Shown here piece after piece: positions 54,294 to 61,853 of a stretch of DNA of 64,000 bases; the stretch's first letter is position 1, and each line of letters begins with the position of its first letter. A program made the position numbers and the translations under genes. The notes below the pieces were generated by a model. The model was not told the DNA's origin, did no database searches, and saw only the letters and a program-made list of their open reading frames with translations. The stretch is from ASV31 sp965229765. GTDB taxonomy: Bacteria > Pseudomonadota > Alphaproteobacteria > Rhodobacterales > Rhodobacteraceae. The DNA lies in NCBI GenBank assembly GCA_965229765.1, contig CBDDJT010000004.1, positions 372,001-436,000 on the forward strand, in the 5' to 3' direction.

Positions 54294-55949
54294 ATGCCCA
54301 ATCGCCGGATCCTGTCCCTGTGGTTTCCCCGCCTCGCCGCCGAACGCGTGCTGCGGGCCGAGCGCGGAGTCATGGATGCCCCGCTGGCCGTTGTGGCGGA
54401 ACGGGGGAACATGCAGGTGCTGGTCAGCCTGTCGGCCGCCGCCAGCGCCGAGGGGCTGACCCCCGGGCAGCCCCTGCGCGACGCCCAGGCCATGTGCCCG
54501 CAGCTTGTTACCCGCATCGCCACGCCAGAGGCCGACCGTCCCTTTCTGGCCGCCCTGCGCCGCTGGGCCGGCAAGTTTTCGCCCTGGGTGGCAGAGGAAG
54601 CCCCCGAGGCGCTGATCGTCGATCTGACGGGCTGCGCGCATCTTTTCGGGGGCGAGGCGCCGCTTCTGGACCAGCTTGCGCTCGACTGCGCCGATCTTGG
54701 CCTGACGATGCAGGCGGGCATCGCCGACACGGTCGGCGCGGCCTGGGCGCTGGCGCGCTATGCCGGGCAGCCCGCCGCCGCCACCCGGTCCGGCGACGCC
54801 ATCGACCAGGAGGCCTATGCCACCCGCGCCCGCGCGGTGAAGCGGCGCAACTGGGAACGCGGCGGCGCCGCGCCGCGTACCGCCCCCGCCGGCGCCCGCC
54901 CGTCCCGCATCGCGCCGCCCGGACAAACCCGGCAGGCGCTGGCCGGGCTTCCGGTGGCGGGCCTGCGCGTCACCCCCGACAAGGCGACAGAGCTGTCGCG
55001 GCTGGGCCTGCGCCATATCGGCGATCTGGCGGGAATGCCCCGGGCTGCACTGGCACGGCGGTTCGGCCGCGATCTGGTACGGCGGCTGGACCAGGCCCTG
55101 GGAGTAGAGCCAGAGCCGGTATCCGCCGCCCGCCCCGAGCCACGCTTTGCCGTGCGCCTGACGCTGCCAGATCCGATCGGGCTGGCGGGTGACATCCTGG
55201 CCGGGATCGACCGGCTGCTGCCGGAACTGGAGGACCGGCTGCGCGCGAAGGGCCGCGGCGCGCGGCGCGTGCGGCTGACCTGTTTCCGCGTCGATCAGGA
55301 CATGCAGGTGGCAGAGGTCGGGCTCGCCCGTCCCTCTGCCGCGCCCGACCGCATCCGCCCGCTTCTGGCGATGAAGGTCGACGATATCGACGCGGGCTTC
55401 GGCATCGACGCGCTGCGGATCGAGGCGACGGTGACCGAACCCGTGCACGCCCGCCAGCACCGCGGCCACATGGATGCCGCCGACGACGCCACCGCCCGCG
55501 GGGCGGCGGATACAGCGCTGGACGACCTGGTCGGACGCCTGGGCGCGCGGGTGGGGCTCGACGCCATCCTGCGGCTTCACCCCGCCGACAGCCATATCCC
55601 GGAAAAGGCCTTCAACCGGCAGGCCGCGGCCTGGACGTCGCCCGCCGCGCACTGGCCGCCGCCGCGCACCCCGCGTCCCCTTTTGCTGTGGCGTCCAGAG
55701 CCGGTGCAGGCCCCCGACACGCCGGCGCCGCCCGCAGAATTCCGCTGGCGCCGCCGCGATCATCGGGCGTTGGAGGCGACAGGCCCCGAGCGTATCGCGC
55801 CGGAGTGGTGGCTGGACGATCCCGACTGGCGCTCGGGCGTGCGCGACTACTGGCGGGTGACCACGCAAGGCGGCGAACGGCTGTGGCTGTTCTATGCCCA
55901 TGGCGCGGCAATGTCGTCTGGATGGTTCTGCCAGGGCGCGTTTGCCTGA
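54294..55949 (+). CDS. imuB: Y-family DNA polymerase-like protein ImuB
   Basis: 551 aa. ImuB opening RILSLWFPRLAAERVLRAER; UmuC/DinB-like fold (GMPRAALARRFGRDLVRRLDQALG; ARRVRLTCFRVD). The catalytic acidic residues of true Y-family polymerases are missing from the N-terminal motif, as expected for ImuB, which acts as a bridge in the ImuA-ImuB-DnaE2 mutagenic polymerase. The C-terminus ends WLFYAHGAAMSSGWFCQGAFA. Neither imuA (usually upstream) nor dnaE2 (usually downstream) is adjacent. SOS control through the LexA box is very likely. Confidence 0.93.
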   Translation: MPNRRILSLWFPRLAAERVLRAERGVMDAPLAVVAERGNMQVLVSLSAAASAEGLTPGQPLRDAQAMCPQLVTRIATPEADRPFLAALRRWAGKFSPWVAEEAPEALIVDLTGCAHLFGGEAPLLDQLALDCADLGLTMQAGIADTVGAAWALARYAGQPAAATRSGDAIDQEAYATRARAVKRRNWERGGAAPRTAPAGARPSRIAPPGQTRQALAGLPVAGLRVTPDKATELSRLGLRHIGDLAGMPRAALARRFGRDLVRRLDQALGVEPEPVSAARPEPRFAVRLTLPDPIGLAGDILAGIDRLLPELEDRLRAKGRGARRVRLTCFRVDQDMQVAEVGLARPSAAPDRIRPLLAMKVDDIDAGFGIDALRIEATVTEPVHARQHRGHMDAADDATARGAADTALDDLVGRLGARVGLDAILRLHPADSHIPEKAFNRQAAAWTSPAAHWPPPRTPRPLLLWRPEPVQAPDTPAPPAEFRWRRRDHRALEATGPERIAPEWWLDDPDWRSGVRDYWRVTTQGGERLWLFYAHGAAMSSGWFCQGAFA

Positions 55950-55961
55950 GCATCGCAAGGA

Positions 55962-56021
55962 CCCGGTACCGTGGCTGGGTGGGGGCAATGAATGCCACGG
56001 CACCGGGAGGCTCTCTTGCTA
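55962..56021. repeat. Structured motif, copy 1, behind imuB
   Basis: A hairpin with stem CCCGGT-A-CCGTGGC against GCCACGG-C-ACCGGG (13 pairs and one A-C mismatch; 55962-56007) has an 18-nt loop starting TGGGTGGGGGC, then CTCTCTTGCTA. Copy 2 at 56170-56233 has the same loop and tail with a different stem. The 408-bp gap 55950-56357 holds these two motifs and a terminator, and no gene that I can support. Confidence 0.55.
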
Positions 56022-56129
56022 TGAGGTCAGAATGCACACAGAACACGACCGAAGGGTGGTGCCGAGGGGTCCGGCCTGCGGTGTTTTCGCGGCAGTATGC
56101 GGGCAGCGGCCCACCCCCTTCGGAAACGG

Positions 56130-56158
56130 AAAAACCCGCCCCCAACGGGGGGCGGGTT
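56130..56158 (-). terminator. Intrinsic terminator on the - strand in the imuB-DUF2794 gap
   Basis: An 11-bp stem (AACCCGCCCCC / GGGGGCGGGTT) with loop AACG is followed on the - strand by five T (two inside the stem) then CCG. No - strand gene is annotated upstream of it within the gap, so it would end an unannotated transcript carrying motif copy 2. Confidence 0.65.
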
Positions 56159-56169
56159 CTGGCGAAAGG

Positions 56170-56233
56170 CCCCGACGCCGCCACTGGGTGGGGGCTGTTT
56201 ATGCGGCAACGCCGGGGGAGCACTCTCTCGCTA
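56170..56233. repeat. Structured motif, copy 2
   Basis: The stem GCCGC / GCGGC around a 21-nt loop containing CTGGGTGGGGGC has an outer CCCCG / CGGGG pairing, and the tail ACTCTCTCGCTA follows. Compared with copy 1, the loop core and tail are kept while the stem bases change on both sides, which suggests an RNA. On the - strand it lies directly before the terminator at 56130-56158. Confidence 0.5.
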
Positions 56234-56357
56234 CACCCAAAGGTATCGCCGCCAAACCGGGCAGCATCGTGAAGCCCGCACGACGCTGTCGGGGTCTTTT
56301 CGAGGCGACCGGGGGACGCCGCTTGATTTCCCGCCGCGAACCGGCCACCTTTCCAGC

Positions 56358-56705
56358 ATGACGATCCAGACGCCGACGCCCTTCGCCGGTCCGCAGCGGG
56401 TCCCCGAGCAGGTGGCCTTTGACCGATCGGAACTCAGCATCATCCTGACGCTGTACGGGCGCATGGTCGCCGCAGGGGAATGGCGCGACTACGGCATTTC
56501 CTGCCTGCGCGATGTTGCCGTGTTCTCGATCTTTCGCCGGACGGCCGAACATCCGCTGTACCGGATCGAAAAACGCCCGCGTCTGCGCCAGAAACAAGGC
56601 ATGTACGCCGTCATCGGCATGGACGGGCAAATCCTGAAGCGCGGGCAGGATCTGAAATCAGTGCTCCGCGTGCTGGAGCGAAAGCTGATCCGCGCGGTAA
56701 AGTAG
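56358..56705 (+). CDS. DUF2794 domain protein
   Basis: 115 aa. Diagnostic core FDRSELSIILTLYGRMVAAGEWRDYGISCLRDVAVFSIFRRTAEHPLYRIEKRP, seen in most Rhodobacterales; function unknown. Start at 56358 (MTIQTPTPF); the upstream open frame from 56097 spans non-coding repeats. Palindrome cluster D begins seven bases past its stop. Confidence 0.9.
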   Translation: MTIQTPTPFAGPQRVPEQVAFDRSELSIILTLYGRMVAAGEWRDYGISCLRDVAVFSIFRRTAEHPLYRIEKRPRLRQKQGMYAVIGMDGQILKRGQDLKSVLRVLERKLIRAVK

Positions 56706-56711
56706 GGCGGG

Positions 56712-56803
56712 AAGCCGCTTCGAAGCGGCTTTGCCCACGCGGCTTGCAAGCCGCGTGGAAAGGCCCTTGCAAGGGCCTTGGTCAAGGCGCGTCGACGCGC
56801 CTT
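56712..56803. repeat. Palindrome cluster D (four hairpins) overlapping the C40 peptidase 3' end
   Basis: Palindromes: AAGCCGCTTCGAAGCGGCTT (56712-56731, identical to the first of cluster B), arms CCACGCGGCTTG/CAAGCCGCGTGG (56735-56758), AAGGCCCTTGCAAGGGCCTT (56760-56779) and AAGGCGCGTCGACGCGCCTT (56784-56803). The last lies inside the C40 peptidase gene and encodes its final residues and part of its stop codon (56782-56784). Confidence 0.9.
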
Positions 56804-57630
56804 TCCCCATTGATCCCACGGTGGTGCGTCACGGGCCCGTCACCCTGTGCCTCTATCCGGGCGATCGCGGCGCGGGCGGGCTCATAGGCCACGGCCATCG
56901 CATGGGCATTGGCGTGGATCAGCGTATCGCCATCCACCGCCAGCGCGACATGTCCCTTCCAGAACAGCAGGTCGCCGCGGCGCAGGGGGCTGCCATCGGC
57001 ATACTCCGCGCCAAGGCTTTCCTGCATGTCGCTATCACCGGGACAGGCAATGCCCGCCGCCAGAAGCGCCATCTGCACCAAACCCGAACAATCGATGCCG
57101 CGGGGCGTGTTGCCGCCCCAGAGATACGGCGCACCAAAGAAAAGCTGCGCGGCGGTCACCGGGTCCGAAAACCGTTTCCGGACCGGCCAGAGGTGCGGCT
57201 TGGGGATGAAATGGCCCTCGGCCGTCTCGAAGAACCGGGCGCGTTCGTCGATCACGCGGACCTGGCTTCCGAAGACCAGGCCATGCGCCTCTGGCTGCTT
57301 GAAATCGGCAACGGTGTAGGCGTGGCTGGCCGGAACCGCGACCCAGTGGGTCGCGTCCTGCGGCGGGCCAAGGTTGGCCTCGGGCAGATAGCCGACGTAG
57401 CCGTCCTTCGCCGCCTCGACAAAGGCATGCCCGTCGCGGCGTTCGTAGACCGTCACGGCGTCGCCCAGCACAAGCTGCCGGTCCCGCGCGCCGCCAGGGG
57501 CGGCCCGAAGGTCGGCGACGGGGACGACCAGACGCGCCGGGTCACCCGGAACGAACTGATCGGCCTGCACCTTTCCACGCAACCGTTCCGCGGCGACACG
57601 CCCGTTTGCCGGCGTCAGGCGGCGGTCCAT
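56782..57630 (-). CDS. NlpC/P60 (C40) family cysteine peptidase
   Basis: 282 aa. Two SH3-like segments (AVTVYERRDGHAFVEAAKDGYVGYLPEANL; FGSQVRVIDERARFF) precede the catalytic domain: Cys181 in RGIDCSGLVQM, His in WKGHVALAVD, and a further polar residue near HANAHAMAV. It cleaves gamma-D-Glu-DAP-type peptides. No signal peptide is evident, so it may be cytoplasmic and act on muropeptides. Start ATG at 57630 shares one base with the lap stop (TGATG). The last six residues (RRVDAP) come from a palindrome of cluster D. Confidence 0.92.
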   Translation of the reverse strand: MDRRLTPANGRVAAERLRGKVQADQFVPGDPARLVVPVADLRAAPGGARDRQLVLGDAVTVYERRDGHAFVEAAKDGYVGYLPEANLGPPQDATHWVAVPASHAYTVADFKQPEAHGLVFGSQVRVIDERARFFETAEGHFIPKPHLWPVRKRFSDPVTAAQLFFGAPYLWGGNTPRGIDCSGLVQMALLAAGIACPGDSDMQESLGAEYADGSPLRRGDLLFWKGHVALAVDGDTLIHANAHAMAVAYEPARAAIARIEAQGDGPVTHHRGINGERRVDAP

Positions 57631-59021
57631 CAAAGGCCCAGCTTTGCGGGCAACCCGGCAAGAAGCGCCCGCGCACCCTGACCCACGCCGCCCTTGGGGC
57701 GCGCGGGGGCCGCGCTGGGCTGCCAGCCGTAGATGTCGAAATGGGCGTAGGCCGGGCAGTCCTGCACAAAGCGCCGCAGGAACAGCGCGGCGGTGATCGA
57801 CCCCGCGAAACCGCCTGACGGCGCATTGTCCAGATCGGCGATACCGGGCTCGATCATCTCGTCATAGGGATCCCAGAAGGGCATCTGCCAGACCGGATCG
57901 CGCGCCTCTGCCGCACCGGCCATGATCGCGTCGGCCAGGTCGGCATCGGTGGAATAGAACGGCGCAAGATCAGGCCCGACCGCCACGCGTGCGGCGCCGG
58001 TCAGCGTGGCCATCGACACCAGCACATCCGGCGTCTCCTCGTCGGCCAGCGCAAGCGCGTCGGCCAGAACCAGCCTGCCTTCGGCATCGGTATTGTTGAT
58101 CTCGACAGTCAGACCCTTGCGCGAGGTCAGGATGTCGCCCGGCCGGAATGACGCGCCCGACACCGCGTTCTCCACGGCGGGGATCAGCACCCGCAGTTGC
58201 ACAGGCCAGTCCAGCGCCATGATCATGCGCGCCAGCCCGGCCACGGTGGCTGCGCCGCCCATGTCCTTTTTCATAAGCGCCATCGACCCACCGGGCTTGA
58301 GGTTCAGACCCCCCGTGTCGAAACAAACGCCCTTGCCTACCAGCACAAGACGCGGACCCTTGCTGCCCCAGCGCATATCCAGAAGGCGCGGTGCCTGTGC
58401 AGAGGCGCGGCCAACGGCGTGGATCATCGGGAAATTGCCATCGAGCAGGGCATCCCCTTCTGTCACATCCAGCGTCGCACCGAACAGCGTGGCGAGAGAG
58501 CGGATCTCATGCTCCAGCGCGGCCGGTCCCATGTCCGAGCCCGGCGTGTTGATGAGATCGCGGGTCAGGCACTCTCCGGCCGCGATGGTTTCGATCTTGT
58601 GCGCATCGAGACCATCGGGAACGACCAGCCGCGCACTGTCCCGCAGCTCTGTCCCCGAGCGATACCGGTCAAAGCGATAGGCCGACAGAAGCCAGCCGAG
58701 CGCTGCCTCTTCCAGCGAACCGCCGGTCAGCGGCGTCGCAAGGCGATATGCGCCCTCGGGAAGCGCGGATTGCGCCTGCGCCGCGATGAACCGTGTCCGC
58801 GCACGGTCGCGTTCGCTGCCCATGCCCGCCACGGCCAGCGCCGGGGCACCATCCGGACCGGGCACCAGATATGCCCGCCCCGCCTGACCCGAGAAGCCCC
58901 ACACCTTCAACCAGCTGCGCACGGCATCGGACTGGCGTGCGCCCCAGTCCTGGAAGTGTTCGGTGTCCACCAGATGCAGCGGAACGGCGGGGGCATCCCG
59001 GTCGGCAAAGACGGCAGACAT
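57630..59021 (-). CDS. Leucyl aminopeptidase-family protein (M17)
   Basis: 463 aa. M17 motifs: VGKGVCFDTGGLNLKPGGSMALMKKDMGGAA (metal and active-site Lys/Asp region near 225-255) and NTDAEGRLVLADALALA (near 305), with metal ligands Asp and Glu intact. The N-terminal domain is short, as in the PepB-like group. Cytoplasmic dipeptide/oligopeptide release of N-terminal residues. Coupled to the NlpC/P60 gene, which follows directly, so the pair may degrade recycled peptides. Confidence 0.93.
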   Translation of the reverse strand: MSAVFADRDAPAVPLHLVDTEHFQDWGARQSDAVRSWLKVWGFSGQAGRAYLVPGPDGAPALAVAGMGSERDRARTRFIAAQAQSALPEGAYRLATPLTGGSLEEAALGWLLSAYRFDRYRSGTELRDSARLVVPDGLDAHKIETIAAGECLTRDLINTPGSDMGPAALEHEIRSLATLFGATLDVTEGDALLDGNFPMIHAVGRASAQAPRLLDMRWGSKGPRLVLVGKGVCFDTGGLNLKPGGSMALMKKDMGGAATVAGLARMIMALDWPVQLRVLIPAVENAVSGASFRPGDILTSRKGLTVEINNTDAEGRLVLADALALADEETPDVLVSMATLTGAARVAVGPDLAPFYSTDADLADAIMAGAAEARDPVWQMPFWDPYDEMIEPGIADLDNAPSGGFAGSITAALFLRRFVQDCPAYAHFDIYGWQPSAAPARPKGGVGQGARALLAGLPAKLGL

Positions 59022-59089
59022 GACGAGTCCTTTCAGGGTCAGGGGGTCCCGCCAAGCCTAGCGCAGCCGCGCCCCGCCGCAAGCCCGGC

Positions 59090-59473
59090 TCAGAGCGTCA
59101 TGTCGTTGAGATCCCAGAGCGCCAGAATGGATCGCTCGCCGAGACGTATCAACCGCGCGGCAATGGCGGCCCTGTCGGTCGGGGAAACGGTGGAATCCAT
59201 TGCCGCCATCCGGGTGGCGACATCCGCGACCGAGGCAAGCCCCGTCATGCGCGCCAGCCTGTCCACCCGCCGCAGGGCAGAGCGCTGTCGTTCGGCATCC
59301 GCACACCCTTCGGCAGTCCCCGCACAGTGATAAAGCCAGAATGCAAGCTCTTCCAGCGCCGCCTCGATAGAAGCATCCGCCGCTGCTGGCCCAAGCCGCT
59401 GGCACAATCGCAACACCGGGTCGCGGTCGATAACCAGGCGTTCATCCCGGAAATTCAACGAAACAACGTCCAT
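59090..59473 (-). CDS. Conserved hypothetical protein
   Basis: 127 aa, helical, no signal peptide or membrane segment. A single recognisable pattern is a helix pair EAALEELAFWLYHCAGTAEGCADAERQRSALRRVDRLARMTGLASVADVATRMA. Not recognised. Its ATG is 144 bp from the carbonic anhydrase start on the other strand, so the two may share a promoter region. Confidence 0.65.
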   Translation of the reverse strand: MDVVSLNFRDERLVIDRDPVLRLCQRLGPAAADASIEAALEELAFWLYHCAGTAEGCADAERQRSALRRVDRLARMTGLASVADVATRMAAMDSTVSPTDRAAIAARLIRLGERSILALWDLNDMTL

Positions 59474-59617
59474 TGGCGCCCCGTTCCTGGCGCCCCCGCG
59501 GAGGGCCTATCGCCCCGGGTGCAAAGAAAAGGTTGCGTGGCGGGTTGGAATACGGCTCCCATTTCCGACGAATGCAGCCTATTCAGGCTCCAAAGAACAC
59601 AAAGACGGAGCAGCACC

Positions 59618-60268
59618 TTGCTACCGGCCAGCCCCCTGCCCCACTATCTCGTCAAGCGCTATCAAGGCTGGAAGGCCACCACACACGCAGAAAACAAGGT
59701 GTGGTACCGTCGACTTGCCGACGAAGGCCAGCGTCCGCGGGCCATGGTGATTTCCTGTTGCGACAGCCGGGTGCACGTGACGTCGATCTTCGGGGCAGAC
59801 CAGGGCGAATTCTTCATTCACCGCAACATCGCCAGCCTTGTCCCCCCTTACGAACCCGATGGCGAACCGCACGGAACATCTGCCGCGGTGGAATACGCGG
59901 TGACCGCGCTGAAGGTCGCGCACCTGATCGTGCTGGGCCATTCCAATTGCGGAGGGGTGCAGGGCTGCCTTGACATGTGCTCGGGCAATGCGCCGGAACT
60001 GGAAGAGAAATCCAGTTTCGTGGGCCGGTGGATGGATATCCTTCGGCCGGGATACGAGCGGGTGGCCAGCATCAACGATGAAGCGGACAAGCGCGGCGCC
60101 CTCGAAAAGGAAGCCGTCATCGTTTCGCTGGAAAACCTGATGTCCTTCCCCTTCGTCTCCGCCGCCATAGCCGAGGAACGGCTTTCGCTGCATGGCCTCT
60201 GGACGGATATCGGCGAGGGCGGGCTGTCCAGCTTCGATCCTGAAACAAAGGGCTTCATACCCGTCTGA
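59618..60268 (+). CDS. Beta-class carbonic anhydrase
   Basis: 216 aa. The zinc site is complete: C47 in SCCDSR (C-x-D-S-R), H108 and C111 in GHSNCGG. It interconverts CO2 and bicarbonate. The most plausible start is TTG at 59618, with GGAG seven bases upstream, opening LLPASPLPHYLVKRYQGW. It heads the inorganic-carbon module with sbtA and sbtB (63 bp, then 3 bp gaps). Confidence 0.93.
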   Translation: MLPASPLPHYLVKRYQGWKATTHAENKVWYRRLADEGQRPRAMVISCCDSRVHVTSIFGADQGEFFIHRNIASLVPPYEPDGEPHGTSAAVEYAVTALKVAHLIVLGHSNCGGVQGCLDMCSGNAPELEEKSSFVGRWMDILRPGYERVASINDEADKRGALEKEAVIVSLENLMSFPFVSAAIAEERLSLHGLWTDIGEGGLSSFDPETKGFIPV

Positions 60269-60331
60269 CCTTTGCATGTTGGTGCCAGCAGGGTATGACC
60301 CCGCCGCAGCGTATGGGTAGCGGGGGCAAGC

Positions 60332-61312
60332 GTGGCCGACTTATTTGCATTGGCGAGCGACAATCTTCTGTCGCCAATCATCCTGTCGTTCGCCCTTGGT
60401 CTTGCGGCGGCGCTTGCAAGATCGGACCTGTCGGTGCCCGAGGCCGCCGCCAAGGCGCTTTCGCTTTATCTTCTGTTCTCGATCGGCTTCAAGGGCGGCG
60501 CCAGCGTGGCCGACCACGGGATAGAGTCACGGCTGATCTGGTCCCTTGTGGCCGGGGCGGTGCTGTCCTTCCTGCTGCCATTCATTGCCTTCGCCCTGCT
60601 CAGGGGCGTGTCGCGCCTGTCAGCGCTGGATGCGGCGGCCGTGGCCGGTCATTATGGCTCTATCTCGATCGTGACCTTTGTGGCCGCGACGTCGGTCCTT
60701 GCGTCGCAAGGCATCGCGTCCGAGGGGTACATGGTTGCTGTCGCGGCGGTCATGGAAGCCCCGGCCATCCTGTCCGCGCTTTATCTTGCGATGCGTGGCG
60801 CCGGTGGGCAGACCCGCATGGAAAAGGGGCTGTGGCGTGAGATCCTGCTCAATGGGTCGATCGTTCTGCTGATCGGGGCATTTCTTATCGGGCTGGCAAC
60901 GGGTGCCGAAGGGCTGGCCGAGATCGATTCGTTCATCGTCGCCCCGTTCAAGGGCGCGCTTTGCCTGTTTCTTCTGGACATGGGTCTGGTTGCAGGGCGC
61001 GGGCTGCGGTCTTCGCGGGGGGTCCTCGGCCCGGGCACTGTGGCGTTCGGGCTGATAATGCCACCGATCGGTGCGGCGCTTGGCCTGATCGCGGCATTGG
61101 CGCTGGGGCTGTCCACCGGCGGTGCCGTCCTGTTGATGACGTTGTCGGCCTCTGCCTCTTACATCGCGGTGCCTGCCGCCATGCGGGTCGCGCTGCCAGA
61201 GGCAAACCCAGCGGTCTACCTGACGCTTTCTCTCGGCATCACCTTTCCCTTCAATCTGGTTCTGGGCATCCCGTTGTATCTTGCGGTAGCGACCCGGTTT
61301 GTCGGAGGATGA
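60332..61312 (+). CDS. sbtA: Sodium-dependent bicarbonate transporter SbtA family
   Basis: 326 aa, ten or so helices. Family features: NLLSPIILSFALGLAAALARSDLSVPEAAAKALSLYLLFSIGFKGGASVA, GHYGSISIVTFVAATSVL and the second repeat APFKGALCLFLLDMGLVAGRGL, as in cyanobacterial SbtA. Takes up HCO3- with Na+. GTG start at 60332. Its neighbours (carbonic anhydrase upstream, PII-like SbtB downstream) support the call. Confidence 0.93.
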   Translation: MADLFALASDNLLSPIILSFALGLAAALARSDLSVPEAAAKALSLYLLFSIGFKGGASVADHGIESRLIWSLVAGAVLSFLLPFIAFALLRGVSRLSALDAAAVAGHYGSISIVTFVAATSVLASQGIASEGYMVAVAAVMEAPAILSALYLAMRGAGGQTRMEKGLWREILLNGSIVLLIGAFLIGLATGAEGLAEIDSFIVAPFKGALCLFLLDMGLVAGRGLRSSRGVLGPGTVAFGLIMPPIGAALGLIAALALGLSTGGAVLLMTLSASASYIAVPAAMRVALPEANPAVYLTLSLGITFPFNLVLGIPLYLAVATRFVGG

Positions 61313-61315
61313 GAC

Positions 61316-61627
61316 ATGCAGACCCATGAAGCCAAGCGCGTCGAGATCATTATCGAGGCCCCGATGGAACGCCGCCTGCGCGCGGCGCTGACCGATGCCG
61401 GGGTGACGGGTTTCACCGTGCTGCCCGTGCTTGGCGGATCGGGCCGTTCTGGCGAGTGGAGCCGCGAGGGACAGGTCAGCTCGATCGGCGGCATGGTGGC
61501 CGTGGTCTGTATCATCCGGCCGGAACGGCTCGATATGCTTCTGGGCGCCGCGTTCGAAGTGGTGGAGCGGCATATCGGCGTCGTCTCGGTCACGGATTGC
61601 GCCGTGTTGCGCGCCGAGCGCTTCTAG
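61316..61627 (+). CDS. sbtB: PII-like protein SbtB
   Basis: 103 aa, PII fold. Motifs TDAGVTGFTVLPVLGGSGRSGEWSREGQVSSIGGMVAVVCIIRPERLDMLLGAAFEVVERHIGVVSVTDCAVL: the T-loop and the cyclic-nucleotide/ATP-binding GGMV and HIGVVSV regions. Cyanobacterial SbtB gates SbtA through AMP/cAMP. The C-terminal disulfide loop CGPxGC of some SbtB proteins is absent; the chain ends LRAERF. Three bases after sbtA. Confidence 0.9.
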   Translation: MQTHEAKRVEIIIEAPMERRLRAALTDAGVTGFTVLPVLGGSGRSGEWSREGQVSSIGGMVAVVCIIRPERLDMLLGAAFEVVERHIGVVSVTDCAVLRAERF

Positions 61628-61679
61628 TCGCATCCCTCTTGCAACGCACGCCCGTTTCAGGCAATGGGTCCGCCACGGT

Positions 61680-61756
61680 CGGAGTGTAGCTCAGCCTGGT
61701 AGAGCACTGTCTTCGGGAGGCAGGGGCCGGAGGTTCGAATCCTCTCACTCCGACCA
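61680..61756 (+). tRNA. tRNA-Pro (CGG)
   Basis: 77 nt including the encoded CCA. Acceptor CGGAGTG/CACTCCG; D-arm GCTC...GAGC; anticodon stem CTGTC/GGCAG with loop TTCGGGA (anticodon CGG); T-arm GGAGG-TTCGAAT-CCTCT. It reads CCG codons. Stands 52 bp after sbtB. Confidence 0.98.
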
Positions 61757-61821
61757 GTCATTCAAGATCTTCGGGGTCCGGACTCGGCGGCATCGCACAT
61801 CGGTTTGCCGGGGCGACGTTG

Positions 61822-61845
61822 GGCGCCGGCCACGGGGCCGGCGCC
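61822..61845. terminator. Strong hairpin between tRNA-Pro and the TAXI gene
   Basis: Ten-bp stem GGCGCCGGCC/GGCCGGCGCC with loop ACGG in the convergent gap after tRNA-Pro. There is no T-run on either side, so it is terminator-like by position and strength only. Confidence 0.5.
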
Positions 61846-61853
61846 ATCGCACG

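Noticed and set aside
54237..56003. 588-codon open frame antisense to imuB
   Set aside because: ImuB is supported by a LexA box and family motifs; the antisense product is Arg/Gly/Pro-rich without domains.
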